Below are positions 33,580-42,809 of a stretch of DNA of 64,000 nt, one piece after another (the stretch's first letter is position 1; the number at the start of each line of letters is the position of its first letter). A program made the translations under genes and the position numbers. Below the pieces are notes generated by a model. The model saw only the letters and a program-made list of their open reading frames with translations. It did not search any database and had not been told where the DNA came from. The DNA is from DATKJS01 sp964551995 (GTDB taxonomy: Bacteria; Acidobacteriota; Aminicenantia; Aminicenantales; Saccharicenantaceae). The stretch is taken from NCBI GenBank assembly GCA_964551995.1, contig CAZKFD010000032.1:62001-126000 (forward strand). Reading direction: 5' to 3'.

Positions 33580-35433
33580 ATGAACGCCGCTCCCATCGTC
33601 ATCGGCGTGCTGCTCTTGGTGGCCCTGGCCTACCGTTATTACAGCGCTTTCATCGCCGCCAAGGTCCTCACCCTGAACGACGGCCGGGTAACTCCGGCCC
33701 ACGCCCTGAACGACGGCGCGAACTACCATCCGACCAACAAATGGGTCCTTTTCGGCCACCATTTCGCCGCCATCGCCGGCGCCGGGCCCCTGATCGGGCC
33801 GGTCCTGGCCGCCCAGTTCGGCTTCGCTCCGGGGCTCCTCTGGATGCTCATCGGCTCGGTCGTGGCCGGCGGCGTCCATGACTTCCTTGTCCTGGCCGCC
33901 TCGGTCCGGCGCAAAGGCAAGTCGCTTGCCGAGATCGCCCGGCAGGAGGTCAGCCCGCTCGGCGGGGCCGTGGCCTCCGTGGCCATCCTCGTCATCATCA
34001 TCGTCGCCCTGTCCGGGTTGGGGCTGGCCGTGGTCAACGCCCTCCGCGACAGCGCCTGGGGCACCTTCACCATCGCCATGACCATCCACATCGCCCTGTT
34101 CGTGGGGCTGTGGATGAACAAGATGCGTCCCGGGAAAATCGGCGAGGCCAGCGTCATCGGCGTCATCGGCGTGTTCGCCGCCGTCATCTTCGGCAACACC
34201 ATCGCCCATTCCTCCCTGGCCCACATCTTCACGCTGCCCCGGGAGGGCATCATCCTGGCCCTGGCCGCCTACGGGTTCGTCGCCTCCGTGCTCCCCGTCT
34301 GGCTGCTCCTCACGCCACGCGACTACCTGAGTTCCTATCTTAAGATCGGCACGATCGTGGCCTTGCTCGCCGGCGTCCTCATCGTCCGCCCCCATCTGAA
34401 GATGCCCGCCTTCACGCAGTATGTCCACGGCAACGGGCCGATCATCCCAGGAAAGCTCTTTCCCTTCCTGTTCATCACCATCGCCTGCGGGGCCATCTCC
34501 GGCTTCCACGCCCTGGTCTCTTCGGGGACGACGCCCAAGATGGTCATGAAGGAATCCGAGACGCGGATGATCGGCTACGGAGCCATGCTGGTCGAGGCGG
34601 TTGTCGGCGTCGTCGCCCTGGTCGCCGCCTGCTCGCTCTTCCCGGCCGACTACTTCGCCATCAACCTGAGCCCTGAGAAGTTCGCCGCCCTGAGGATGAC
34701 GCCGGTGAACCTCGCCGCGCTCTCCCGCGAGGTCGGCGAGAATGTCATGGGCCGGCCCGGCGGGGCAGTGTCCCTGGCCGTGGGGTTCACGCAGATCTTC
34801 ACGGCCATCCCCGGACTGCGGACCCTCATGTCCTACTTCTACCATTTCGCCATCATGTTCGAGGCCCTGTTCATCCTGACGACGATCGACGCGGGAACGC
34901 GGATCGCCCGCTTCCTGGTCCAGGAATTCGCCGGCCGCGTTTGGAAGCCCATGGAGCGGACCAACTGGCTGCCGGGGTCCCTGGGGGCGACCCTCTTCGT
35001 CGTCTTCGCCTGGGCCTATTTCATCTGGACGGGGAACATCAGCAACATCTGGCCGATGTTCGGCACGGCCAACCAGCTCCTCGCGGGCGTGGCCCTGGCC
35101 GTGGTCACGGTGGCGCTCGTCAACGCCGGGAAGGTCCGCTACGCTTGGGTGAGCCTCGTCCCTCTGGCCTTCGTGGCCGTGACGACCCTCTACGCCGGCT
35201 GGCGGAACATCTTCGACAATTTCCTCCCCTCGGTCGCGGTCCCCGCCGAACGGACCCTGGGCATGGTCAACGTCGTCTTGACAGTCGTCATCATGCTCTG
35301 CGTGGTCGTCATCCTCGTCGAATCCGCGCGCCGTGCCTGGCGGGTCCTCGTCCACGACCGCTATACGGTTCGCGGAAAGGCGGTGTCCGCTTCAGAGCCG
35401 GGATTCAGTCCGCCCGACTTCGGCGAGGCGTGA
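33580..35433 (+). CDS. cstA: Carbon starvation protein A (CstA) family transporter
   Basis: 617 aa, many helices. CstA landmarks are visible: TPAHALNDGANYHPTNKWVLFGHHFAAIAGAGPLIGPVLAAQ (split here over residues 28-70), GSVVAGGVHDFL, ISGFHALVSSGTTPKM and WPMFGTANQLLAGVAL. CstA proteins import peptides or pyruvate when carbon is short. Probably co-transcribed with the preceding symporter. Confidence 0.94.
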   Translation: MNAAPIVIGVLLLVALAYRYYSAFIAAKVLTLNDGRVTPAHALNDGANYHPTNKWVLFGHHFAAIAGAGPLIGPVLAAQFGFAPGLLWMLIGSVVAGGVHDFLVLAASVRRKGKSLAEIARQEVSPLGGAVASVAILVIIIVALSGLGLAVVNALRDSAWGTFTIAMTIHIALFVGLWMNKMRPGKIGEASVIGVIGVFAAVIFGNTIAHSSLAHIFTLPREGIILALAAYGFVASVLPVWLLLTPRDYLSSYLKIGTIVALLAGVLIVRPHLKMPAFTQYVHGNGPIIPGKLFPFLFITIACGAISGFHALVSSGTTPKMVMKESETRMIGYGAMLVEAVVGVVALVAACSLFPADYFAINLSPEKFAALRMTPVNLAALSREVGENVMGRPGGAVSLAVGFTQIFTAIPGLRTLMSYFYHFAIMFEALFILTTIDAGTRIARFLVQEFAGRVWKPMERTNWLPGSLGATLFVVFAWAYFIWTGNISNIWPMFGTANQLLAGVALAVVTVALVNAGKVRYAWVSLVPLAFVAVTTLYAGWRNIFDNFLPSVAVPAERTLGMVNVVLTVVIMLCVVVILVESARRAWRVLVHDRYTVRGKAVSASEPGFSPPDFGEA

Positions 35434-35513
35434 GCCCTAAAAACCGTCCCTCTAAGTGATGCCCGGAAAAAGCTGGCGCGTTGAGCTCTCGAAATCCCTG
35501 TAGCGCTTACTTG

Positions 35514-35543
35514 TTGACACCCCTCGCTATGCGGCGCTATATT
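35514..35543 (+). promoter_or_regulatory. Promoter of the restriction-modification gene
   Basis: TTGACA (35514-35519), 18 bp, TATATT (35538-35543), about 50 nt before the ATG at 35596, at the left end of the lower-GC island. Confidence 0.55.
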
Positions 35544-35595
35544 TCACCCGAGGCGTTGGATTCTGAATGTATGATTTAGGGGGTTGTCCAAGCCA

Positions 35596-38490
35596 ATGAG
35601 CCTTCCCAAAGAGATCGCGCGCCTCATCGATAAGTTCAGCCAGCACATTGAGTCTTATCGCTCCAGCCAGTACAACGAAGCGCAACTCAGGACCGAATTT
35701 CTTGACCCGCTCTTTAAGGCCTTGGGCTGGGATATGGAAAACGCCGAAGGCTTGGCCGAGGCCTATAAGGATGTCGTTCATGAAGATGCCATCAGGATCG
35801 GCGGCGCGGTAAACGCTCCCGACTATTGTTTTCGGATCGGGGGCACCCGCAAGTTCTTCCTTGAAGCGAAAAAGCCGAGCGTAGATATCAGTGGAGAGAC
35901 TTCGGCCGCCTATCAGCTCCGCCGGTACGCCTGGAGCGCCAAGCTTCCTTTGAGCATCCTAAGCGACTTCGAGGAGTTTGCCGTCTACGATTGCCGCGTC
36001 AAACCCACTAAGACCGATTCCGCGGCCACGGCCCGAGTCTTTTATTGCCGGTTCAATGAATTTCCTGAGAAATGGGACTGGATCTCGTCTATCTTCTCGA
36101 AGGCTGCTGTTCTTAAAGGGTCTTTCGATAAGTATGCCGAGGACAATAAGACAAAACGAGGCACGGCGGAAGTCGACGACGATTTCCTGGCCACCATCGA
36201 GCGCTGGCGAACCGAACTGGCAAAGAACCTCGCCCTTCGGAACGGGCGTCTATCACAGAGGGAGCTGAATTTCGCCGTCCAGCGCATCATCGACAGGGCT
36301 ATTTTTCTCCGAATTTGCGAAGACCGGGGCATCGAGCTTTATGGCCGGCTCCTGGCGCTGACTAACGGCCCGGACATTTATCGCAAGCTCTGCGAAGTAT
36401 TCGAGGACGGCGATTCAAAATACAATTCCGGGCTTTTTTATTTCAAGCCTGAGAAGGGGCGTCACGAGCTGGCGGACGAAATTACATTGGGGCTCGATAT
36501 AGACGACAAGCTCCTGCGCGACCTGCTCAGAGGGCTTTACTATCCGGAAAGCCCTTACGAATTCACGGTTTTTTCCGCCGATATTTTAGGGTAGGTTTAC
36601 GAGCAGTTCTTGGGCAAGGTTATTCGCCTGACGGAGGGCCACCGCGCGGTTGTCGAAGACAAACCTGAAGTAAAGAAGGCTGGCGGCGTTTATTACACGC
36701 CCACATATATCGTGGATTATATCGTCAAGCAAACGGTCGGGAATCTCGTTGAAGGGAAGACGCCCAAGCAAGTTGCTAAGCTTCGGATCCTTGATCCGGC
36801 CTGCGGCTCGGGCTCCTTCTTAATAAACGCTTATCAGTTCCTCCTCGATTGGCACCATAATTGGTACCTTGGGAATAAACCGGAGACTTGGACAAAGGGT
36901 AGAAACCCAGCCCTCGTGCAAACCACCGGTGGCTGGAAGCTGACCATATCAGAGCGAAAAAGGATTCTGCTTAACAACATTCACGGGGTTGATATCGACC
37001 CTCAAGCTGTCGAGGTTACGAAGCTTTCTCTTTTGCTGAAAGTCCTCGAGGGAGAAAGCGAGCAGACCATACAACCGTACTTAAGGCTTTTCCAGGTGCG
37101 AGCCCTTCCGGATCTCGGTGATAACATCAAGTGTGGAAATAGTCTGATTGGCCCGGAGTACCTTCAAAGGGATGGAACGCTTAAATTACTTCAGGATGAT
37201 ATGCTCAGGCTCAACATCTTTGACTGGAGCGGGAGAGCGGGCTTCTCGCAGATTATTGATGGGGGCGGGTTTGACGCCGCAATAGGCAACCCTCCCTACG
37301 GCGCATCCTTAAGCGAAAATGAAACAAACTTTTATCGAGAGCATTATGCTTCCGCAACCAAAGACATCGACACCTATTCAATGTTTATTGAAAAAGCCCT
37401 GCGAGTCATCAAGGAAGATGGATTGATTGGCATGATTGTACCTACGGGTTGGTATAGTGGGCCGAAATTCTCAGCCCTTCGGCGAATAGTTGCCCAGCAA
37501 ACTGATCCCTTGGTTTTTGTTAACCTTCCCTACGATATCTTCAGAGCATGGGTGGACACGACCGTCTTCATAATCAAGAAGCGCACCAAAGCCCTTGGAT
37601 GGCCTCGAAAGGATTCCCATAAGCTATCGCTCGTGACCTTTCCTAAACGATTTAGAATTCGGTCTGAAGCGGACTTTACCGGAAACAAAAAAGAGGTGCG
37701 CTTTTCCTCTTGGTTTGAGAGGGGAGGTGATCTATACCTTACCTATGCAGACGCGGACGCAACATGCCTTATGAATAAGATCCAATCCCGGGGGGTGCCC
37801 CTCGGGCAGCTCGCCGATATACAACGGGGCGTTACGCCATTCAGTCTAGCACCTCGCCCGACCTTTCCAAGTTCAAGGAGAGCTTTTAATGGGTCAGTAA
37901 GAAGGTATCAGCTTGATCCTGGCGAAAAGTGCTACATACGCTTTGATGATTCTCTCGCAGAACTCAAGCCAGAAAAGTATTTCCAGGGACCTAGAATTCT
38001 ATTGCGGGAGCTGATAAGTCGCCAGTTCCGTCTTCAAGCAGTGAAGGTTTCCACCGATTTTGTGACCAATAAATCTATGCAGAGTATCCTCAAACTCAAC
38101 GAGGGCCCGGACCTGAACCTTATACTCGGCATCCTAAATAGCCGGCTGATATCCTGGTATTTTCTAAAGCGATCGAATGTCGCTCAAAGAGACGATTTCC
38201 CAAAGATCGTTCTCAGAGAGACTCGAGCCCTGCCCATTGCCATTCCGAGTGGAGAAAGCAGGGAAGGAAGATCAATGCATGAGAAGCTAAGCTCTCTTGT
38301 AGAGGAGATGTCTGCTTCTTATGCGAGGCTGAGTGACTCCAAGTTGCCCCACGAGAAAGAAGCAACCGTCCGTCGAGTAGCAGCAATTGATACGCAAATC
38401 GATCAATGCGTATACAGATTATATGGTCTCTCCAAGCGAGATATCAATATGATAGAACGTTCCGACGACCGCAGTGACAATCTCCCCTGA
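35596..38490 (+). pseudogene. Type IIG restriction-modification enzyme interrupted by one in-frame TAG
   Basis: Across the TAG at 36592-36594 the frame continues for 964 codons. Residues 1-150 hold a PD-(D/E)xK nuclease (APDYCFRIG, then FFLEAKKPS). The stop falls in ADILG-stop-VYEQFLGKVIRL, where relatives read a glutamine (ADILGQVYEQFLGK), so one C-to-T change of CAG explains it. The methylase then follows: GGVYYTPTYIVDYI, motif I ILDPACGSGSFLINAY, motif IV NPPYG, and a target-recognition domain near the C-terminus. Intact enzymes cut and methylate DNA at an asymmetric site. As written the nuclease fragment ends at residue 332; the methylase may restart at TTG 36610 but no ribosome site is apparent. 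Lower G+C than the neighbours suggests transfer. Confidence 0.82.
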
Positions 38491-38509
38491 TTCAAAGGTT
38501 GGTCCTGCA

Positions 38510-39481
38510 ATGCAGAAAGCTGTCTTTTATGTTGGAAAGAAGCCGTATGCAGTTTGGGATCCGGATATCCGCGAGAAAAACCTAAGACTTTTAAAGTGCT
38601 TCGATACTAGCTATTTTGAGGTATCAGCGAATGCGCAATGCCGATTTTTTAAAACCGATGCTCAACGAGCTGCGATAATACTACGGTTATTATATGGGTT
38701 CGCGCTTGAAACCCTCTTTTCTTTATTGGCGGCGACTATACAAGCACCGGATTGCGTCTTCGGCTGGCTGGACAAGTATCGACAGGGGGACCTAGAGCTC
38801 GTAGTTAGGGCCATTACGAATTCAGAGAGCCTTCATACAAGATTCTGAGGCGAGCTTTCTTGGCTTGCCCTATTGAATTTTATTCATCGATGCCTTGTTC
38901 TCTCTGACAAGGAAAAAGAGGCCGAGATCAAGAGCGCTTTCGGTTCGTTCTGGAAATCACTGGCCTCAGATTATCTTGATCCGGGGCTAAGAGATGAGTT
39001 TAATAGCCTAAAACACGGCCTCCGTGTTCAGCCTGGAGGATTTCGAGTCGCTTTCGGCCTTCAAGAAAGTCCTGGCATACCAGCCCCTCCGAGACGAATG
39101 CAGATAATTGGACAAAGCAAGTTTGGATCGACGACCTTTATTCTTGAGCGTATTGGGAGGAACGGATTCGATTATCGGGTGAAAGAATATTCGCGAAATT
39201 GGGACGTCGCTTCCCTTGCGGGTCTCATCCGCATCATTAATATGTCTATTAATAACGTTGTTTCCTCGTTGCTTATACTTAATGAAGAAGATCCTTCAAA
39301 ACTCCAGTTCTTCTGGCCCGAGGACATTACAGACTTTGATAGAGTATGGGAATCTGCGTGCGGAACAGACACCTTATCTACTATGGTCCCTATTAGCGAA
39401 GGCGCGATATGTGCCACTAAAGCAAAGGAAGTAGAAAACCTATACTGCTGCGGGAATAAGGAGTCTGCGGACAACGAATAG
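38510..39481 (+). pseudogene. Unknown protein gene interrupted by one in-frame TGA
   Basis: Same frame before and after the TGA at 38846-38848: ...SESLHTRF-stop-GELSWLALLNFIHRC..., 323 codons in all. No recognised domain. The first part has a helical core (IILRLLYGFALETLFSLLAATIQ split at residues 63-85); the second has SLKHGLRVQPGGF and FDYRVKEYSRNWDVASLAGL. A TGA can arise from CGA or TGG by one transition. It follows the restriction-modification gene by 19 bp and may belong to the same defence island. Read-through as selenocysteine is unlikely: the hairpin after it is too close and the site is not redox-like. Confidence 0.6.
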
Positions 39482-39664
39482 CAAGGACTATGAAGTTTTC
39501 CGCATGATAAAGTGAAAGCCCGCCGAAAGAACCCGGGCCCAATAGATTTCAAAGAGATGTATCCCCACTCTAACGCCTATTCAATTAGCAAAGTAGGGAG
39601 CGGTGGTTACGACTATGACAGGGCATTGCCCGGCAGGGAGTCCGATTTGAACGATACATCGCCA

Positions 39665-39693
39665 TTGACGTCGCTGCGGCGAGCCAATATAAT
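39665..39693 (+). promoter_or_regulatory. Promoter of the MNT/HEPN pair
   Basis: TTGACG (39665-39670), 17 bp, TATAAT (39688-39693), 22 nt before the ATG at 39716. The 180 bp between the preceding gene and this promoter hold nothing I recognise. Confidence 0.65.
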
Positions 39694-39715
39694 TATGGTA
39701 TAAAATATTGAGCAT

Positions 39716-40258
39716 ATGCCCCAAAAATTAGACTTTATTACCCCGACGACCGCAATTGTACTGGAGTTGTTTTTGGCCCGGCCCACATCCGAATTCCATG
39801 AACGCGAGGTCCTCAGGGGCACGGGAACTAGCAAGGGATCGGCCAATCGTATTCTCCGGCGGCTGGCGGCGCTCTCCATCCTTCTCAGGACGAAAAAGGG
39901 GCACATGGTCTTCTATAGGCTGAACGCCGGCGATCCGGTAGTGAAACAAATCAAAGCCCTCCGCAATGTCTGGATGCTGAGGCCGGTCATAGAAGGCTTG
40001 AAAGAGTCCTCAAGAAGAGTCATTTTGTTCGGGAGCTGTGCCGAGGGAACGGATGTTGCCGGTAGCGACATTGACATCCTGATTCTGACAACCGACAAGA
40101 AGAGCGCTAAGGAGAACGTCAGTTCATACAATCGCCGAAGCGAAAGGCCGTTGGCTCCCGTCATCGTGGGCGCCGAGGAGTTCGCGCTTATGCGCAAAGA
40201 GGATCGGCCGCTTTTCGAAAGGATTGATAAAGGGATTGTGCTATGGGAGGCGGCCTGA
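39716..40258 (+). CDS. Winged-helix/MNT nucleotidyltransferase, antitoxin-like
   Basis: 180 aa. Residues 10-75 are a winged HTH (GTSKGSANRILRRLAALSIL then a wing ending MVFYRLN). Residues 95-175 are a minimal nucleotidyltransferase with LFGSCAEGTDVAGSDIDILI, the GS...DxD catalytic signature. In HepT/MntA-type systems the MNT protein AMPylates and neutralises the HEPN toxin encoded next to it; here it also carries a DNA-binding head that could autoregulate the pair. It overlaps the HEPN gene by 16 nt. Confidence 0.85.
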   Translation: MPQKLDFITPTTAIVLELFLARPTSEFHEREVLRGTGTSKGSANRILRRLAALSILLRTKKGHMVFYRLNAGDPVVKQIKALRNVWMLRPVIEGLKESSRRVILFGSCAEGTDVAGSDIDILILTTDKKSAKENVSSYNRRSERPLAPVIVGAEEFALMRKEDRPLFERIDKGIVLWEAA

Positions 40259-40680
40259 ATCCCGCGATCCAGAAGTTGCTCGACGAGCGGAAGCTGTTGA
40301 GGATAAGGCCAGACGCGAAGCTCGTCGAAAAAGAGTTGGCGGCGGCCCGGTCTGACCTTAAGGATGCGCGTGAGTCCCTGAGGCTCAATAAATTCAAATG
40401 GGCAACCATTCAGGGCTATTATGCAATGTTCCACAGCGCAAGGGCGCTCCTTTTCGAAAAGGGCTACCGAGAAAAGAGCCACCATGCGCTGCTGGTAGCG
40501 ATCAGGGAAGTGTACGCGGACGATATTGAGCGTTCCCTGATTCAAGAATTTGAACACGGTATGTACCTACGCCAGGAAGCGGATTACGGCCTTAAGTTCT
40601 CCCAGGGCGGCGCGGCGGATGTAATTGAGAGTGCTGAAAAGATCCTTGGCAGAGCAAAAGCAATTCTAAAAAAGAAGTAA
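40243..40680 (+). CDS. HEPN-domain protein, toxin-like
   Basis: 145 aa, all-helical. The HEPN core reads KWATIQGYYAMFHSARALLF then GYREKSHHALL, which gives the R-x4-H arrangement of HEPN RNases. Paired and overlapping with an MNT gene, so a HEPN/MNT toxin-antitoxin module or nucleotide-binding pair. A 9-bp inverted repeat follows its stop. Confidence 0.82.
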   Translation: MGGGLNPAIQKLLDERKLLRIRPDAKLVEKELAAARSDLKDARESLRLNKFKWATIQGYYAMFHSARALLFEKGYREKSHHALLVAIREVYADDIERSLIQEFEHGMYLRQEADYGLKFSQGGAADVIESAEKILGRAKAILKKK

Positions 40681-40685
40681 GGCGT

Positions 40686-40707
40686 ATCGTCGCGCAGCCG
40701 CGACGAT
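40686..40707. terminator. Inverted repeat closing the island
   Basis: ATCGTCGCG-CAGC-CGCGACGAT, a perfect 9-bp stem with 4-nt loop between two convergent genes. There is no T-run, so it is a possible rather than certain terminator. Confidence 0.4.
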
Positions 40708-40713
40708 CCCGCA

Positions 40714-40980
40714 CTAAGAATTCCGCTGTTTCTTCGGGAAGAACTTGACGACGTAGACGATCCCGAGGAGGAACAGGAGGGCTCCCCACCAGACGCCGGC
40801 ATGGAGCTTGGCCAGGACGACGGGATGGGAGGAGGGGACCAGCCAGCCGTAGATGCCGGCACCCAGGATGAGCGCGCCGTAGACGATGAGGACGATACCG
40901 ATGAAGAACCAGATCGAGATGGCGTGGGTTTCGGCGTGTTCTTGCTCGCCGTGAGGTCCGGGCTGTCCGTGCTCTTCCAT
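40714..40980 (-). CDS. Small two-helix membrane protein
   Basis: 88 aa: a His/Glu-rich N-terminus (EEHGQPGPHGEQEHAETHA), TM1 (WFFIGIVLIVYGALILGAGI), a short loop, TM2 (WWGALLFLLGIVYVVKF) and a basic tail. It follows the symporter gene by 11 nt and is probably co-translated with it. The His-rich head could bind metal. Family not recognised. Confidence 0.75.
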   Translation of the reverse strand: MEEHGQPGPHGEQEHAETHAISIWFFIGIVLIVYGALILGAGIYGWLVPSSHPVVLAKLHAGVWWGALLFLLGIVYVVKFFPKKQRNS

Positions 40981-40991
40981 GGTCCCGTCTC

Positions 40992-42674
40992 CTACCAGAA
41001 GATGATGTTCAAGACGATGAAGGCGGCGAAGACGATGCCCGCCCAGAAGATGGGCCGCTGATAGAATCTATAGTGGCCCTCTGACGGCAGCGGCGTGCAG
41101 CCCCGCACGAGCCCCACGAGCTGGATCTCCGGCTTCGGCCGCGTCGCCCAGCTGACGACGAGGGTCACGAAGGCCGCGATCAGCCACGACCAGAGAGCGC
41201 GGTACATGTTCTCGGACATGGCCTTGGCGTTCGGGGACAGGGCGATGACCGCCAGCGCCTTGGGGTTGAGCTTGACCCAGAGCCACATGCCGATCGAGGA
41301 CGCCGTCCCCGCCAGCAGCCCCCAGAAGCCGCCGGCCGACGTCGTCCGTTTCCAGAGCATGCCGAACAGGACGGTCGCGAGGAGGGGAGCGATGAAGAAG
41401 CTGAAGAGGGCCTGGACGTAGTCCATGATGCTGGCGAATTGCATGACGAGGTAGGCCGTGCCGATGCTGATCAGGACGCCCAGGATCGTCGCCCAGCGGC
41501 CGATCCGGACCAGGTGCCCGTCGGTCGCTTTCTTGTGAAGGTGCCGGTAGATGTCATAGGTCCAGACGGTGGCGAAGGCGCTGACGTTCCCGGCCATGCC
41601 CGACATGAACCCGGCGATCAGGGCCGTGATCCCCAGGCCGAGCAGGCCCGGCCCGGCGTAGCGGGCCAGCATCAGCGGCAGGACCTCGTTGTAGCTGTGG
41701 GCGCCCGTGGCCACGGCCTGTGACTCTCCGACCAGGCCCGGCATGACGGCCAGGCCGAGGAGGCCGGGCAGGATGACGATGAATGGGACCATCATCTTGA
41801 ACGCGGCGCCGATGATGGGGGCCATCTTCGCCGCCCGCAGGTCCTTGGCCGAGAGGACGCGCTGGACGACGAGGAAGTCGGTCGTCCAGTAGCCGAAGGA
41901 GATGACGAAGCCCAATCCGAAGACGATCCCCGTCCAATGGATACCCATGGGGTTAGTTGAGAACGAACCGATGCTCCGCCAGAGATGGGTCAGGTCGGCC
42001 CCGGCGAAATTCTGGTGAATGCGGGCCACCATCTTCGACCATCCGCCCGCTTCGATCAGACCGATGATGGGAATGATCAGGGCGCCGGCCCAGATGAGGA
42101 CGAACTGGAGGACCTCGTTGAAAATGGCCGAGAGCAGGCCGCCGAGGGCGACGTAGACGGCGACCGTCACCGACGAGACCCAGATGCTGAAATGGATGTC
42201 CCAGCCCAGGACGACCTTCATGACGAGGGCCATGGAGTACATGTTGATGCCGCTCATGAGGACGGTCATGAAGCCGAAGGACACCGCCGACAGGGCCCGC
42301 GTGGCGTCGCCGTAGCGGAGCTGCAGGTAGCCCGGCACGGAATGGGTTTTGGAGATGTGGTAGAACGGCATCATGATGATGGCCAGGAAGAGCATGGCCG
42401 GGATGGCCCCGATCCAGTACCAGTGCGTGGCCAGGATTCCGTATTGGTAGGCGGAGGCCGACCAGCCCATGAGTTCGAGCGCTCCGAGGTTGGCGGCGAG
42501 GAAGCTCAGGCCGGCAATCCAGGCGGTCATCTTCCGGCCGGCCATGAAGAAGTCGTTGCCGGTCCGCGTGAACCGCTTCAGATAGAATCCGATCCCCAGG
42601 ACGAGGATGAAATAGAAAGCGACGATGACGATGTCGGTCGGGCTCAGCGAGACGATTTGGGCGGGACCATGCAT
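40992..42674 (-). CDS. Sodium:sugar symporter, SSS family (SglT-like)
   Basis: 560 aa, about 14 helices. FMAGRKMTAWIAGLSFLAANLGALELMGWSA (split at residues 43-73) and ITALIAGFMSGMAGNVSAFATVWTYDIY are the SglT-type signatures of Na+/galactose or glucose transport, with the Na2-site serines. The ATG at 42674 has AGGAGAGG; the promoter is at 42696-42724. Likely imports hexoses released by the nearby GH2, GH27 and GH38 enzymes. Confidence 0.92.
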   Translation of the reverse strand: MHGPAQIVSLSPTDIVIVAFYFILVLGIGFYLKRFTRTGNDFFMAGRKMTAWIAGLSFLAANLGALELMGWSASAYQYGILATHWYWIGAIPAMLFLAIIMMPFYHISKTHSVPGYLQLRYGDATRALSAVSFGFMTVLMSGINMYSMALVMKVVLGWDIHFSIWVSSVTVAVYVALGGLLSAIFNEVLQFVLIWAGALIIPIIGLIEAGGWSKMVARIHQNFAGADLTHLWRSIGSFSTNPMGIHWTGIVFGLGFVISFGYWTTDFLVVQRVLSAKDLRAAKMAPIIGAAFKMMVPFIVILPGLLGLAVMPGLVGESQAVATGAHSYNEVLPLMLARYAGPGLLGLGITALIAGFMSGMAGNVSAFATVWTYDIYRHLHKKATDGHLVRIGRWATILGVLISIGTAYLVMQFASIMDYVQALFSFFIAPLLATVLFGMLWKRTTSAGGFWGLLAGTASSIGMWLWVKLNPKALAVIALSPNAKAMSENMYRALWSWLIAAFVTLVVSWATRPKPEIQLVGLVRGCTPLPSEGHYRFYQRPIFWAGIVFAAFIVLNIIFW

Positions 42675-42695
42675 AGACCTCTCCTCGGCCTGCGA

Positions 42696-42724
42696 AATAT
42701 ACCTTCTTCGATACTCTCTGTCAA
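42696..42724 (-). promoter_or_regulatory. Consensus promoter of the symporter gene
   Basis: TTGACA (42724-42719), 17 bp, TATATT (42701-42696), 21 nt before the ATG. Confidence 0.7.
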
Positions 42725-42809
42725 TCGTCTGCCGGGCGCGGCTCCGCCGGCGCGCCAATCGAGTTGATCGAGTCTGCGGCCGGCCGAAAGACGCGGGGCC
42801 GCCGCGTCG

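Noticed and set aside
33496..35355. 619-codon minus-strand frame opposite cstA
   Set aside because: Low-complexity composition and no signal or motif; cstA on the plus strand is unmistakable.
36592..36594. Pyrrolysine at the TAG in the restriction-modification gene
   Set aside because: The site is a conserved glutamine in relatives and pyrrolysine use is confined to methylamine enzymes and few taxa.
38846..38848. Selenocysteine reading of the TGA in the island gene
   Set aside because: The hairpin after it begins at once and its loop is only about 7 nt away, too close for a SECIS; the surrounding residues are not redox-like.
35434..40713. CRISPR array, integrase or tRNA attachment site in the island
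   Set aside because: No regular repeats, recombinase or tRNA-like cloverleaf could be seen at either boundary.
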